A DNA stretch of 64,000 nt from Dysidea avara (GCF_963678975.1 NC_089276.1:6659098-6723097), one strand, 5' to 3'. Shown: positions 34,368-48,005, counted from the stretch's first letter. Program-made: numbers and translations. The notes: generated by a model not told the origin, from the letters alone.

Positions 34368-37300
34368 TCAAGACACACGGTAGTGTGTCGTGCGGCCCAA
34401 GAAGCCGGCGCGCCACACCGTGAGTATATTGACAGGAAGAACGAAAACGTCATTTTCACACCTTTGTATCTCGGTGATCACTTATCTGATTGGAACCAAA
34501 TTTGCTACACAGTTGCCCGCCAGCCAAGGGAGTCTACATTCCAAATTTGAAGGAAATCGCTCCAGCCATTTCCGAGATACGAGCTGTCAAAGTTTCGTTT
34601 TTTCTTCTTCGTTTTTTTTTTTTCTTCTTCTTCGTCTTTTCGCACACTTGCAAAAATTGCTATAACACGCAAACCCGTACTCCTATCGCCTTGTAATTTG
34701 GCACACAGAAAGGGAGTCCAAAGGTGAATCCTAGCATCAAATTTGGTACAAATCCGATGAATGGTTCAGGAGTTACGACCGATTATTCGTGTAAAATAAG
34801 ATCGATTTGTTGTCACGCCTACAGGGTAAACCGCTTCATGGAATGAGTTGAAAATTGCTATGTAGATGGAGTAACCATCGTAGGAGTGCCTTTTGGTGGT
34901 TTGAAAGGAATCGAGATAAAGACCACGGAGATATGACACAAAACCCAACCTGTGTCACAATTACGCGATCGATTTTTATGAATAAAAAAGTATTAGTTTT
35001 CACGCCTACTAGGCAAACCGCTTAGAGCAATGAGCTGAAAATCGGTGTATAGCTGGAATAATCTTCATAGAAAGTCCTTGCAGTAGTACAGAAGAATCGG
35101 ATTACAAACCACTGAGTTATGATTCGAAAGCCAACTCCGTGTAGCAAATGCGAGATCGAGATACTCTAATAGAACAGTCACCCTAATAGAGCATTCGGTT
35201 AATTTATTTACTCCATTATAGAATTTTATTACATCACAAGTTATTCTGTAGGGAGTTCAGTTGCAAACAGTTAATCTTATAGACAGTTCAGCAAGAAGAC
35301 AGTCACGATGCGGAGAGTTAAGCAAATATACCACTATAGAGATTCAGAACATTACAAGTCACACTGAAGAAAGTTCAGCTATAAACAAGTCATGCACTGT
35401 GTAGAGAATTCAGCTACAATTAAGTCACTCTCTAGAGAATTCAGTTACACAGAATTCTGCTACACACAAGTCACTGTGGAGAGAGTTCAGCTACAAACAA
35501 ATTATCCTTTAGAGTGATCAGCTACAAACAAAACACTTTGCAGGGTGTTCAACTGCAACAAATCAATTACCTTTAGAGCGATCAGCAATGAACAAATCAA
35601 CACAAATCTACCTGTAGAGAGATCAGCTAGAAACAAATCACCCTGAAGAGAGTTCAGCTACAAAAAATCACCCTGTAGAGACATCAGCTAGAAACTAGAC
35701 ACAATGTAAGGAGTTCAGCTACAAGCAATCACCCTGTAGAGAGTTCAGCTAAAACAAATCAACCTGCAGAGAGATCAGCTACAAACAAATCACCTTATAG
35801 AGAGTTCAGCTACAAACAGATTACCTGCATGTAGAGAGATCGGCTACAAACAAATCAACCTGCAGAGAGATCAGCTATATACACACAAATCAACTTGTAG
35901 AGAGATCAGCTACAAACAAATCACCCTGTAGAGAGATCAGCTAGAAACTACACACAATGTAAGGAGTTCAGCTACAAACAAATCACCCTGTAGAGAGATC
36001 AGTTACAAACTAGACACAAAGTAAGGAGTTCAGCTACAAGCAAATTACCCTGTAGAGAGTTCATCTACAAACAAATCAACCTGTAGAGCAATCAGCTAGA
36101 AACAAATCACCCTGAAGAGAGGTCAGCTACAAAAAATCACCCTGTAGAGAGATCAGCTGGAAACAAATCACCCTGAAGAGAGGTCAGCTACAAAAAATCA
36201 CCCTGTAGAATGATCAGCTACAAACAAATTGCCCTGTAGAGAGATCGGCTACAAACAAATCAACCTGCAGAGAGATCAGCTACACACAAATCAACTTGTA
36301 GAGAGTTCAGCTACAAACAAATTACCCTGTAGAGAGATCGGCTACAAACAAATCAGCCTGTAAAGAGTTCAGCTAAAACAAATCAACCTGCAGAGAGATC
36401 AACTACAAACAAATCACCTTATAGAGAGTTCAGCTACAAACAAATTACCCTATAGAGAGATCGGCTACAAACAAATCAACCTGCAGAGAGATCACCTATA
36501 CACAAATCAACTTGTAGAGAGATCAATTACAAACAAATCATCCTGTAGAGAGGTCAGCTAGAAACTACACACAATGTAAGGAGTTCAGCTACAAATAAAT
36601 CACCTTATAGAGAGTTCAGCTACAAACAAATCACTCTGTAGAGAGATCAGCTAGAAACTGGACACAATTTAAGGAGTTCAGCTACAAGCAAATCGCCCTT
36701 TAGTGAGTTCAGCTACAAACAAATCAACCTGCAGTGAGATCACCTACAAAAAAGCACCTTGTACAGAGTTCAGCTACAAACAAATTACCCTGTAGAGAGA
36801 TCGGCTACAAACAAATCAACCAGTAGAAAGATCAGCTACACACAAATCAACTTGTAGAGAAATCAGCTACAAACAAATCACCCTGTAGAGAGATCAGCTA
36901 GAAACTAGTCACAATGTAAGGAGTTCAGCTACAAGTAAATCACCCTGTATAGAGTTCAGCTAAAACAAATCAACCTGCAGAGAGATCAGCTACAAATAAA
37001 TCACTTTATAGACAGTTCAGCTACAAACAAATTACCTTGTAGAGAGATCGGCTGCAAATTAATCAACCTGCAGAGAGATCAGCTACACACACATCAACTT
37101 GTATAGAGATCAGCTACAAACAAATCACCCTGTAGAGAGATCAACTAGAAACTACACACAATGTAAGGAGTTCAGCTACAAACAAATCACCCTGTAGAGA
37201 GATCAGCTACAAACTAGACACAAAGTAAGGAGTTCAGCTACAAGCAAGTTACCCTGTAGAGAGTTCATCTACAAGCAAATCAACATGCAGAGCAATCAGC

Positions 37301-40002
37301 TAGAAACAAATCACCCTGAAGAGAGGTCAGCTACAAAAAATCACCCTGTAGAGAGATCAGCTAGAAACAAATCACCCTGAAGAGAGGTCAGCTACAAACA
37401 AAACACTTTGCAGAGAATTCAGCTACAAACAAATCAGCTTGTAGAGAGATCAGTTACACACAAATCAACCTGTAGAGAGATAAGCTAGAAACAAATCACC
37501 CTGTAGAGAGTTCAGCTACAAGCAAAACACTCTGTAGAGAGTTCAGCAACAAAGAAACCACCATGTAGAGAGTTCAGCTGCAAACAAATCACCTTATAGA
37601 GAGTTCAGCTACAAACAAATCACCCTGTAGAGAGATCAGCTAGAAACTAGACACAATGTAAGGAGTTCAGCTACAAGCAAATCACCCTTTAGTGAGTTCA
37701 GCTACAAACAAATCAACCTGCAGTGAGATCACCTACAAAAAAGCACCTTGTACAGAGTTCAGCTACAAACAAATTACCCTGTAGAGAGATCGGCTACAAA
37801 CAAATCAACCTATAGAAAGATCAGCTACACACAAATCAACTTGTAGAGAGATCAGCTACAAACAAATCACCCTGTAGAGAGATCAGCTAGAAACTAGACA
37901 CAATGTAAGGAGTTCAGCTACAAGTAAATCACCCTGTATAGAGTTCAGCTAAAACAAATCAACCTGCAGAGAGATCAGCTACAAATAAATCACTTTATAG
38001 ACAGTTCAGCTACAAACAAATTACCTTGTAGAGAGATCGGCTGCAAATTAATCAACCTGCAGAGAGATCAGCTACACACAAATCAACTTGTAGAGAGATT
38101 AGCTACAAACAAATCACCCTGTAGAGAGATCAGCTAGAAACTAGATACAATGCAAGGAGTTCAGCTACAAGCAAAATCACCCTTTAGTGAGTTCAGCTAC
38201 AAACAAATCAACCTGCAGTGAGATCACCCACAAAAATGCACTTGTACAGAGTTCAGTTACAAACAAATCACCCTGTAGAGAGATCAGGTAGAAAAATTCA
38301 CCTTGTAGAGAGTTCATTTACAAAAAAACCATCATATAGAGAGTTCAGCTACAAAGAAATTACCCCGTAGAGAGTTCAGCTAGAAGAAGTCACCTTGTAA
38401 AGAGTTTAGCTACAAAGAAACCATCATGTACAGAGTTCAGCTACAAAGAAATCACCTGTACAGAATTCAACTACAAACAAATCACCCTGTATAGAGATCA
38501 GCTAGAAGAAGTTACCTTGTAGATAGTTCAGCTACAACAATTCACCCTGTAGAAAGATCATGCTAGAAGAAGTCACCTTGTAGAGTGTTCAGTTACAAAG
38601 AAACCATCATGTAGAGAGTTCAGCTGCAAACAAATCACTCTGTAGAGAGTTCAGCTACAAAGAAACCGCGATGTAGAGAGTTCAGCCTCATACAAACCAC
38701 CTAGTAGAGAATTCAACTGCAACAAATCACCCTGTAGAGAAGAAGTTACCTTGTAGAGAGTTCAGCTACAAAGAAACCAGCATGTAGAGAGTGTAGCTGC
38801 AAACAATTCACCTGTAGAGAGTTCAGCTAGAAACAAATCACCCCGTAGAGAGATCAACTGGACGAAGTCACCTTGTAGAGAGTTCAGCTACAAAGAAACA
38901 ATCATGTAGAGAGTTCAGCTGCAAACAAATCACTCTGTAGAGAGTTCAGCTACAAAGAAACCGCCATGTAGAGAGTTCAGCCTCATACAAACCACCTTGT
39001 AGAGAATTCAACTACAACAAATCACCCTGTAGAGAAGAAGTTACCTTGTAGAGTGTTCAGCTACAAAGAAACCAGCATGTAGAGAGTTTAGCTGCAAACA
39101 ATTCACCTGTAGAGAGTTCAGCTAGAAACAAATCACCCCGTAGAGAGATCAACTGGACGAAGTCACATTGTAGAGAGTTCAGCTACAAAGAAACAATCAT
39201 GTAGAGAGTTCAGCTGCAAACAAATCACCCTGCAGAGAGTTCAGCTACAAAAAAATCACCCTGTAGAGAGTTCAGCTAGACGAAGTCACCTTATAGAGAG
39301 TTCAGCTACAAAGAAACTATCATGTAGAGAGTTCGGCTATAAAGACACCACCATGTAGAGAGTTTAGCTGCAAACAAATCACCTGTTACAGAGAGTTCAG
39401 CTACAAAGAAACCATCCTGTATATAGTTCAGCTACATTTCAAGTCACCCAGTAGAGAGATCAGCTGCAAAAAAATCCTGTGGGGAATAATGAGCATGTAA
39501 TGAATATATGTATATAATTTGTATAATTACTAATAAAATCAAAAATAATTGAAGTACTAAAATTCTTCTTTAAGTTCTTTTCTTCTTCCTGTGGTAAAGA
39601 AAAAAACACATGGGTTAAAAAAGCCCCAAAGCCAGCCATAGGCCGGCTTTGCAGTATACAAATACAAAAAGAAGTGATATCTAATCAAAAACAGCCAAGC
39701 TGTAAAAAAAGGTGCGGCCCCCATAAAGGCCATGGTGAAAAAAGATGTGAAATCCAAGGTGGCGGCCAAGAAATGGCTGTGATGGTAGGTTAATGGTTAC
39801 ATTTTAATAACGGCAATTCAGGTGAATTTTGTGCCGCTTGGTCTTGGCACCAAATTCACCTGAATTGTTGTTATTAAAATGTAACCATTAACCTACCATC
39901 ACAGCCATTTCTTGGCCGCCACCTTGGATTTCACATCTTTTTTCACCATGGCCTTTATGGGGGCCGCACCTTTTTTTACAGCTTGGCTGTTTTTGATTAG
40001 AT
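34368..40002 (+). mobile_element. Composite satellite-bearing element, copy 2 (subfamily A, expanded)
   Basis: Same start (host A, then TCAAGACACACGGTAGTGTG), head, array, tail and foldback as copy 1, with only scattered differences in the head and tail. It is about 1.7 kb longer because the satellite array is expanded. It is inserted in sequence unrelated to the flanks of copy 1 and shows no visible target duplication. There is no protein-coding frame. Confidence 0.75.
35240..39480. repeat. Satellite array of copy 2 with higher-order duplication
   Basis: The same 31-bp-type units as copy 1. The stretch from about 36840 to 37090 is repeated at about 37820-38090 (same order of variant units, 'aaactagacacaatgtaagg' then 'taaatcaccctgtatagag'). 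The stretch with 'cagcctcatacaaaccacc' occurs at about 38690 and again at about 38980. This marks block duplications of roughly 980 and 290 bp. Confidence 0.85.
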
Positions 40003-40004
40003 AT
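39677..40004. repeat. Long foldback module, copy 2
   Basis: Same hairpin as 21984-22310; arms of about 150 bp, ends 'atatctaatc' and 'gattagatat'. Confidence 0.9.
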
Positions 40005-40390
40005 ACATAGCTTCCCTATTCTTAAGCCTATATTATGATAGTAATTATGCACTATAGTCCAAACGCAACTGAAAGATATATTCACAAATGTGAAACAAGT
40101 TACAACATCACCTCGAATTGTGGCCTGGGTGTTTAAGTACTTATCACTCATCCAAAGTTTATGTTAATCAGTTATAAATGGCTTCTGTTGTCACACTGTA
40201 TGCCTCAGTTGATGTCAAGTGATGTCCATGAGTCTGGCATTATATTATAGTTGTAATGTTTTCTACCCTGTCTACTAAGGCATTTATACAAGATCAGCCA
40301 TAATTTGAGGCAAACCATTGTGTTATGACATGTATAATCACATCTCAACACAATAAACATCAATATAATATGTATGTATACAATAGCATT

Positions 40391-42395
40391 TCAATTTCCA
40401 TAAATTATATTATATTTATGCAGTATTTTACCGACTGCTTGTATTTCTCGTAGGATTACCTGTCTTTGTTCTGTAGTATATGGATCAAACTTTTTATCAT
40501 GTTTTCGAAGAAATGTTTCAGCTGTTGACTTAATAGTACACTGTATGTCATTTTCAGTGTAGGAGACTCCTAAAAAGTCCAACATCTTCAATTCAGTGTA
40601 CAGATTAGTAGACAATCTTTCATATTGGATCACTACCGTAGGAACCTTCTATGTACCACCTAACCATGTTTGTATATGATAACTCCATGATGCAGCATAT
40701 TCTTTAACTGTTTTATTCCATATCTTATTGTTAACTGTAAGATGTTAGTAAAACAACAATACAAATATTATTACACATGTCTATACAGTGTAACAGTACA
40801 CAGTAAAACCTCAGTTATCTGACCTTTCAATTTAAATTACCAAACGCTTAAAATAAAGAGAAGTGATGTGGGGTGTTCTATTAGAGTAATTAGTACTAGC
40901 TAGTGTTATATTGGAGTAGTCAAACAAAGTGATTTTGTGCACAACTTCAGATTTATGATCTGAACACTTGATAGTCTCACTCTATTGTTTGGAGTATTTA
41001 ATAATTATGCACATTAATATGTAAAATTTTGGAATACACGTACATAGATCCAGAACTGCAGGCTTGTTTTCTTTACCTTTTTAGTGCATGCAGTGTTGTA
41101 ATTTTGTGTTAGAAGAATATACAATCCATGTGGGTGAATAATAGTGGCTAAACAAACAAACACCCAAACAAGTTACATATATAATCTTAGTAACTATAAC
41201 CATAGTAAACCTTGCATACCTACATTATGTATATCTATATTAATATATTTAACATCACTATATGGGAATATTCCTCACCAAAGCTTTCTTGTGAAACTAC
41301 AGCAGTATGTTGTATCGTACAGTGGCTAAATTCAAACTGAACTCTGTTCCATTCAGCCAATATACAATCAAAAGGATTCCTAACAATATACATCACCTTG
41401 TCTGGTAACCACCCATTTTTTGGAAAGTGTATCTTCATCACAAGAACATTATTGTTGTTAACTCCTTCACCAAACATGCCTGCTCTGATGTAATTTTTAT
41501 CACAATACCAAGCACCAGTATAAATTCCAGTGGTAGTCTCCAGCAATTGTCGTACCCACGAGTTACCTGAACCTGGCCAGCTAAGTAATGCAACAAAATC
41601 TCCGGTGTTTTGAAATGTCATGTTTTTACAAGTCTGAAAGTGTTTTGTCATGTGCAGAATGCCTCCTTCTTTGACAGACTGCTTTAGCAAATACATACCA
41701 GAGCAGTCTAAAAATTGATGCTTTAGCCCAATTGAATAATTCAGGCTAGGCAGTCTAAAGATACTAGCAATTTCTTCAGTTTGAGGTGCTGAAAGAGCTT
41801 TTGTTAATGGGCCCTTGAGGCTTGTAATCAATTCTTTAACATCAATACTCTTGAGGTTTAGGTCATTGATGTTGATACTTGTAACATTGGATTCGCTGAT
41901 AGCAGCACCAGATGGTATTAATTTATCAGCAGTAGTAGTAGTAGTTGTAGATTGCTCTTTGATTTTGGTGCTTTCAGTGGATTTGCTGTTTTTACTGACT
42001 GTAACACTAAATGGTGTTGATTTATCAGCAGTAGTTGTTGTAGGCTGTTCTTTGATTTTGATGTTTTCAGTGGGTCTGCTGCTTTTACTGACTGTAACAC
42101 TAAATGGATCAGCAGTGATAGTGTTAAGTTTCTTTTTAATGATTTCACTGGAGTTGTTAGTGCTGACATCTGATTCAGTGATCTTAGCATCAGTGCCTTT
42201 AAGTCCTACTTGGTTATAGTTTGGTGTCACTAACAAAGTCTGTGTGCTACTTTAGCTACTGAAGATGGCAACTGCTGAAACAAGTCCAACAAAAAGGGCA
42301 ATGGCAATACATAGTAAAAGTTTATGCAAAAATCTGTTGCTTGGTTGTACAAAATTATATACACATTTCCATTCCAAATGATTATGATCATTCAT
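40391..42395 (-). pseudogene. WSCD-like type II sulfotransferase with two in-frame stops
   Basis: Two exons on the minus strand, 42395-41279 and 40734-40391, join in phase (GTGAGG donor, TTACAG acceptor) into 486 codons plus stop. The start MNDHNHLEWK gives a short cytoplasmic tail, then a membrane anchor (LLLCIAIALFVGLVSAVAIF, about residues 26-45), a long Thr/Ser/Lys stem with two similar repeats (PFSVTVSK), and the catalytic domain: VALLSWPGSGNSWVRQLLE (5'-PAPS loop) and MYIVRNPFDCILAEWNR (3'-phosphate motif). These match WSC-domain-containing (WSCD) sulfotransferases, though no WSC domain is present. A TAA at 42252-42254 just after the anchor and a TAG at 40649-40651 interrupt the frame; everything else is open. 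It is a recent pseudogene, a null allele or sequence error. Confidence 0.75.
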
Positions 42396-42674
42396 GATGT
42401 ATATATGTGAACTCCAATTGCAGTGATAGCTACACTACTATATAATACAAAGCAATAACAAGCACAATGAACTATATGTGTACAGCAGTAGAAAACATGC
42501 AGTATAATCACATACAACAGATGTATAAAAAGGGATAGACGCAATACAGCCGAAAGTAAATTATGGGATGAATAAAGGAAACCTATGGAAATAGCGTAGA
42601 ATGCTTAATTGCACAGTGCAGAGGGATTGGAACAGTTTTATATATGCACAAGATTACATGTAAGAAAGAGGAAT

Positions 42675-44545
42675 CAAATCCAAAACAGCCAAGCTGTAAA
42701 AAAAGAGTGTGGCCCTCAAAAGGCTATGGTGAAAAAAGATGCGAAATCCAAGGTGGCGGCCAAGAAATGGCTGTGATGGTAGGTTAATGGTAAAAAATTT
42801 AATAACAACAATTCAGGTGAATTTGGTGCCGCTTGATCTTGGCACAAAATTCAACTGAATTGTTGTTATTAAAATTTTTACCATTAACCTACCATCACAG
42901 CCATTTCTCGGCCGCCTCCTTGGATTTCACATCTTTTCCACCATAGCCTTTTTGAGGGCTGCACTCTTTTTTTACAGCTTGGCTGTTTTGGATTAGATTT
43001 CACTTCCTTTTGAATTTGTATACCCCAAAGCCGGCCTATGGCTGGCTTTGGGGCTTTTTTAACCTATCTTTTTTTTCTTTACCACAGGAAGAAAAAGATG
43101 AAGCAGATTTTAAATACTTTAACTATTTCAGTAAATGTACAAATTATATATATAATATATATATTTATTACAGAACTCTCTACATGATGGTTTCTTTGTA
43201 ACTGAACTCTCTACAAGGTAACTTCTTCTAGCTGATCTCTCTACAGGGCGATTTCTTTGTAGCTGAACTCTCTACAGGTACAGCTGAACTCTCTACATGA
43301 TGGTTTCTTTGTAGCTGAACTCTCTACAAGGTGACTTCTTCTATAGCTGATCTCTATACAGGGCGATTTGTTTGTAGCTGAATTCTCTACAGGATGATTT
43401 GTTTGCAGCTGAACTCTCTACAGGGTGGTTTCTTTGTAGCTGAACTCTCTACAAGGTGACTTCTTCTAGCTGAACTCTCTACTGTAACAGGGCAATTTGT
43501 TTGTAGCTGAATTCTCTACAGGGTGATTTGTTTGTAGCTGAACTCTCTACATGGTGGTTTCTTTGTAGCTGAACTCTCTACAAGGTGACTTCTTCTAGCT
43601 GAACTCTCTACAGGGTGATCTTTTCCTATAGCTGAACTCTCTACAAGGTAACTTCTTCTAGCTGATCTCTCTACAGGGTGAATTGTTTGTAGCTGAACTC
43701 TCTACAGGGTGGTTTGTTTGTAGCTGATCTCTATATGGGTTACTTGTTTCTACTATTCTATAACTGATCTCTTCAGGGTGACTGCTCTATTAGGATGACT
43801 GCTCTATTAGAGTATCTCGATCTTGCACTTGCTACACCAAGTTGGGTTTCGTGTTATAACTCTGTGTGTTTAAGACTTTAAGTCTGATTCTTCTACACCA
43901 TTGAAGAGTCCTTCTAAGATGATTACTCCATCTGTACAACGATTTTCAAAGCATTACTCCAAGCGGTTTTTTTGGTAGGCGTGGCAAGTAGTCGTTTTTT
44001 TTATTAGCTAATCTCGATTGCGTAATTGTTACACATTGTTGGTTTTTTCGTTGTATCTTCCTGGTTTTTAGCTCGATTTTTTTCAAGTCACAAAAGGTTT
44101 GAGGTTCAATAGTTAACCTGTTCACCCACCGATTTTCAGCTTCTTCCCGTAAGCGGTTTACCCTGTAGGCGTGACAACATATTGGTGTTATTTTTCGTGA
44201 ATAATCGCTCATAATTCTTTCATCGTATTCCAGCCAAAGTTGGTATATACCGAGATGCGCCTTTATATCCCCCTTCTGTGTGCCAAATTTCAAGGCAATC
44301 GGTTATGGTGTTCGCGTTTTATGGCAGTTTTTGTAAGTGTACGAAAAGAGGAAGAAAAATAAGAAAAAAAACCTAAGAAACTAAGCCAATTTTGAAGTCG
44401 CATATCTCGGGAACGCTTGAAGCGATTTCGCTCAAATTTGGTATGTGGAGTACTGAAGTTGGCGGGCGTTTCCAGAGTAAAAATCGTCTTGTTTTATCAA
44501 GGCAGTATAGAGCTACGGAGGTGCGAAAATTGCGTTTTTTTTAGA
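42675..44545 (-). mobile_element. Composite element, copy 3 (subfamily B, 5' truncated)
   Basis: Reverse orientation: foldback 42675-42999, tail, short satellite array (about 43170-43775), CTCTATTAGAG motifs, then the non-coding head up to about 44545. It breaks off in the head before the TCAAGACAC terminus. Confidence 0.7.
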
Positions 44546-44609
44546 TCGAGATACTCTAATAGAACAGTCAGATGTATTCAAGTAGTACAGTCAAAAGTAC
44601 TCTAATAGA

Positions 44610-44815
44610 ACATTCATAACAGATTGCAAGTATAATTTATTAAAGAATAATGTAAATGCACTGAAACATTGTTTTGAGCTTTTAACTGGAGATTTTGGAT
44701 ATTGGATCACTACATTACTCCTGACCAGCCATATTAAAGCCATAATTTACTCTGAGCTATGCAATTAGGCATATATTGAAGACAAGATAGCATATCCCAT
44801 CTACACTGTTAAAAA
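44610..44815. other. Spacer between composite copies, nothing recognised
   Basis: Short AT-rich stretch with no features beyond a CTCTAATAGAAC motif at its left edge. Confidence 0.4.
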
Positions 44816-45061
44816 TGAAGTGCTGTGGTAGCACCTATAGGTGCTATTTTTGACTGGAGCAGTCAAACAAAATGTAGCACTTTGAGGTGCTACCATACAC
44901 TGTAAAAATTTAGTAGTGAATTGCTCTGCCACAATACTCACTACTTTTAAGTAGTGACGTTCACTACTTTTTGTAGTGAACGTCACTACATTTTGTAGTG
45001 AACGTCACTACTTGGTGGTCAATGTAGTGACGTTCACTACAAAATTAGTAGTGAACGTCAC
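44816..45061. repeat. Clustered short palindromes (GTAGTGAACGTCACTAC and TAGCACC…GGTGCTA)
   Basis: First a pair of hairpins built on GGTAGCACC/GGTGCTACC (44826-44895), then five or six copies, in alternating orientation, of GTAGTGAACGTCACTAC (44942-45061). 'acactgt(t)aaaa' begins both halves, suggesting nested MITE-like units. The cluster abuts and truncates the foldback of composite copy 4. Confidence 0.75.
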
Positions 45062-47793
45062 TAATGACAATTCAGGTAAATTTTGTGAAGCGGCACAAAA
45101 ATTCACCTGAATTGTCGTTATTAAAATTTTTACCATTAACCTACCATCACAGCCATTTCTTGGCCGCCACCTTGGATTTCACATCTTTTTTCACCATAGC
45201 CTTTCTGAGGGCCGCACACTTTTTTTACAGCTTGGCTGTTTTGGATTAGATTTCATTTCTTTTTGTATTTGTATACCCCAAAGCCGGCCTATGGCCAGCT
45301 TTGGGACTTTTTTAACCTATGTTTTTTTTCTTTACTACAGGAAGAAGAAAAGATGAAGTAGATGTACTTTAAATATTTTATCAGTAAATGTACAAATTAT
45401 ATATATAATACATATGTGACTGGATTTGTGAAAAGGGGCCTTCCACACACAATTTGCCAACTTTGACAATTGATAACTTCAGATTGGAAAGAGCTATTGC
45501 CTTGAAATTTGGGCAGTGGTGATTTCTTTGCAGCTGAACACTCTACATGATGGTTTCTTTGTAGCTGAACTCTCTACAAGGTAATTTCTTCTAGCTGATC
45601 TCTCTACAGGGAGATTTGTTTGTAGTTGAACTATCTACAAGGTAACTTCTTCTAGCTGATCTCTCTACAGGGTGATTTGTTTGTAGCTGAACGATCTACA
45701 AGGTAACTTCTTCTAGCTGATCTCTCTACAGGGTGATTTGTTTGTAGCTGAACGATCTACAAGGTAACTTCTTCTAGCTGATCTCTCTACAGGGTGGTTT
45801 CTTTGTAGCTGAACTCTCTAAAAGGTAACTTCTTCTAACTGATCTTTCTACAGGGTAATTTGTTTGTGGCTGCATTTTCTACAGGGTGATTTCTTTGCAG
45901 CTGAACTCTCTACAAAGTAATTTCTTCTAGCTGATCTCTCTACAGGGTGATTTGTTCGTAGCTGAATTCTGTACAGGTGATTTGTTTCTTTGTAGCTGAA
46001 CTCTCTACAAGGTAACTTCTTCTAACTGATCTTTCTACAGGGCAATTTCTTTGTGGCAGAATTTTATACAGGGTGATTTCTTTGCAGCTGAACTCTCTAC
46101 ATGGTGGTTTCTTTGTAGCTGAACTCTCTACAAGGTAACTTCTTCTAGCTGATCTCTCTACAGGGTGATTTTGTTTGTAGCTGAATTCTGTACAGGTGAT
46201 TTGTTTGCAGCTGAGCTCTTTACAGTATGGTTTCTTTGTAGCTGGCCTCTCAACAAGGTAATTTCTTCTAGCTGATCTCTCTACAGGGAGATCTGTTTGT
46301 AGCTGAACTATCTACAAGGTAACTTCTTCTAACTGATCTTTCTACGGGGCAATTTGTTTCTGGCAGAATTTTATACAGGGTGATTTCTTTGCAGCTGAAC
46401 TCTCTACATGGTGGTTTCTTTGTAGCTGAACTCTCTACAAAGTAATTTCTTCTAGCTGATCTCTCTACAGGGTGATTTGTTTGTAGCTGAACGATCTACA
46501 AGGTAACTTCTTCTAGCTGATCTCTCTACAGGATGATTTGTTTGTAGCTGAACTCTCTGCAAGGTAATTTCTTCTAGCTGATCTCTCTACAGTGTGATTT
46601 GTTTGTAGCTGAACGATCTACAAGGTAGCCGATCTCTCTACAGGGTGATTTGTTTGTAGCTGAATTCTGTACAGGTGATTTGTTTGCAGCTAAGCTCTTT
46701 ACAGAATGGTTTCTTTGTAGCTGAACTCTCTAAAAGGTAACTTCTTCTAACTGATCTTTCTACAGGGCAATTTGTTTGTGGCTGAATTTTCTACAGGGTG
46801 ATTTCTTTGCAGCTGAACTCTCTACTTGGTGGTTTCTTTGTAGCTGAACTATGTACAAGGTAATTTCTTCTAGCTGATCTCTCTACAGGGTGACTTGTGT
46901 GTAGCTGATCTCTATACAGGTTTCTTATTTCTAGCTGATCTCTTGAATTCTCTTCAGGGTGACTGCTCTATTAGGATGATTGCTCTATTAGAGTATCTCG
47001 ATCTCGCACTTGCTGCACCAAGTTGGATTTCGTGTTATAACTCTGTGGCTTTAAGTCTGATTCTTCTACACCATTGATGAGCCTTTCTAAGATGATTACT
47101 CCATCTGTACAACGATTTTCAAAGCATTACCCCAAGCGGTTTATCTGGTAGGCGTGGCAAGCAGTCGTTTTTTTATTAGCTAATCTCGATTGCGTAATTG
47201 TTACACATTGTTGGTTTTTTTGTTGTATCTTCCTGTTTTTTAGCTCGATTTCTTTCAAACCACAAAAGGTTTGAGGTTCAATAGTTAACCTATTCACCCA
47301 CCGATTTTCAGCTTCTTCCCATACGCGGTTTACCCTGTAGGCGTGACAACATATTGGTGTTATTTTTCGTGAATAATCGCTCATAACTCTTTGCCTGTTT
47401 ATCGTATTCCAGCCAACGTTGGTACAGAGATGCGCCCTTATATCCCCCTTCTGTGTGCCAAATTTCAAGGCAATCGGATATGGTGTTCGAGTTTTATAGC
47501 AGTTTTTGTAAGTGTGCGACAAGAAAAAGAAAAATAAGAAGAAAAAAAACGAAGAAACTGAGCCAATTTTTGAAGTCGCATATCTCGGGAACGCGCGAAG
47601 CGATTTCGCTCAAATTTGGAATGTGGAATGCTGCAGTTGGGGGGCATGTCCACAGCAAAAATCGTCTTGTTTCATCAAGGAAGCACAGAGCTACGGAGGT
47701 GCGAAAATTGCGTTTTCTTTCTTCCTGTCAATATACTCACGGGTGTTACGCGCCGGCTTCTTGGGCCGCACGACACACTACCGTGTGTCTTGA
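45062..47793 (-). mobile_element. Composite element, copy 4 (subfamily B)
   Basis: Reverse orientation. A truncated foldback (45062-45253), tail, satellite array (about 45530-46960), CTCTATTAGAG motifs, head and an intact terminus that reads TCAAGACACACGGTAGTGTG on the minus strand, ending at 47793 before a host A. A TGTGACTGGATT MITE end lies at about 45416. Confidence 0.75.
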
Positions 47794-47869
47794 TCTAAAG
47801 GCAGTATATAAAATATCTACAGGAAGAAATATGCATTTTATGTGGAAATGTCCCCAAATTGCAGTATTT

Positions 47870-48005
47870 TAGCATCTACTTTTCAAAATTTCCTGGGGAA
47901 GCACGCCCCCAGGCCCCCCTAGTTCACACACCTCCACCCAAGAGATTAGTACTTTGAGTTAGCCCCCCCCCCCCCCCTTTTATAAATCCTAGATCCGCCC
48001 CTGTA
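47870..48005. repeat. Dispersed repeat ending in AGATCCGCCCCTG with a poly-C tract
   Basis: The stretch runs from 'aatttcctggggaagc' and 'cccccaggcccccct' to a run of 16 C and 'aaatcctagatccgcccctg'. Relatives: 60190-60327 (complete), 2262-2280, 17675-17710, 49230-49262, 50410-50440 (reverse), 53812-53880 and 58305-58335. Confidence 0.65.

Noticed and set aside
39557-40151. Minus- and plus-strand frames within the foldback arms (Lys-rich 'KSKVAAKKW' type)
   Set aside because: They exist because the arms are conserved at DNA level; the frame is not kept across copies and has no plausible start.
41815-42219. Plus-strand frame opposite the sulfotransferase stem
   Set aside because: It mirrors the Thr/Ser/Lys repeats of the minus-strand gene and has no independent support.
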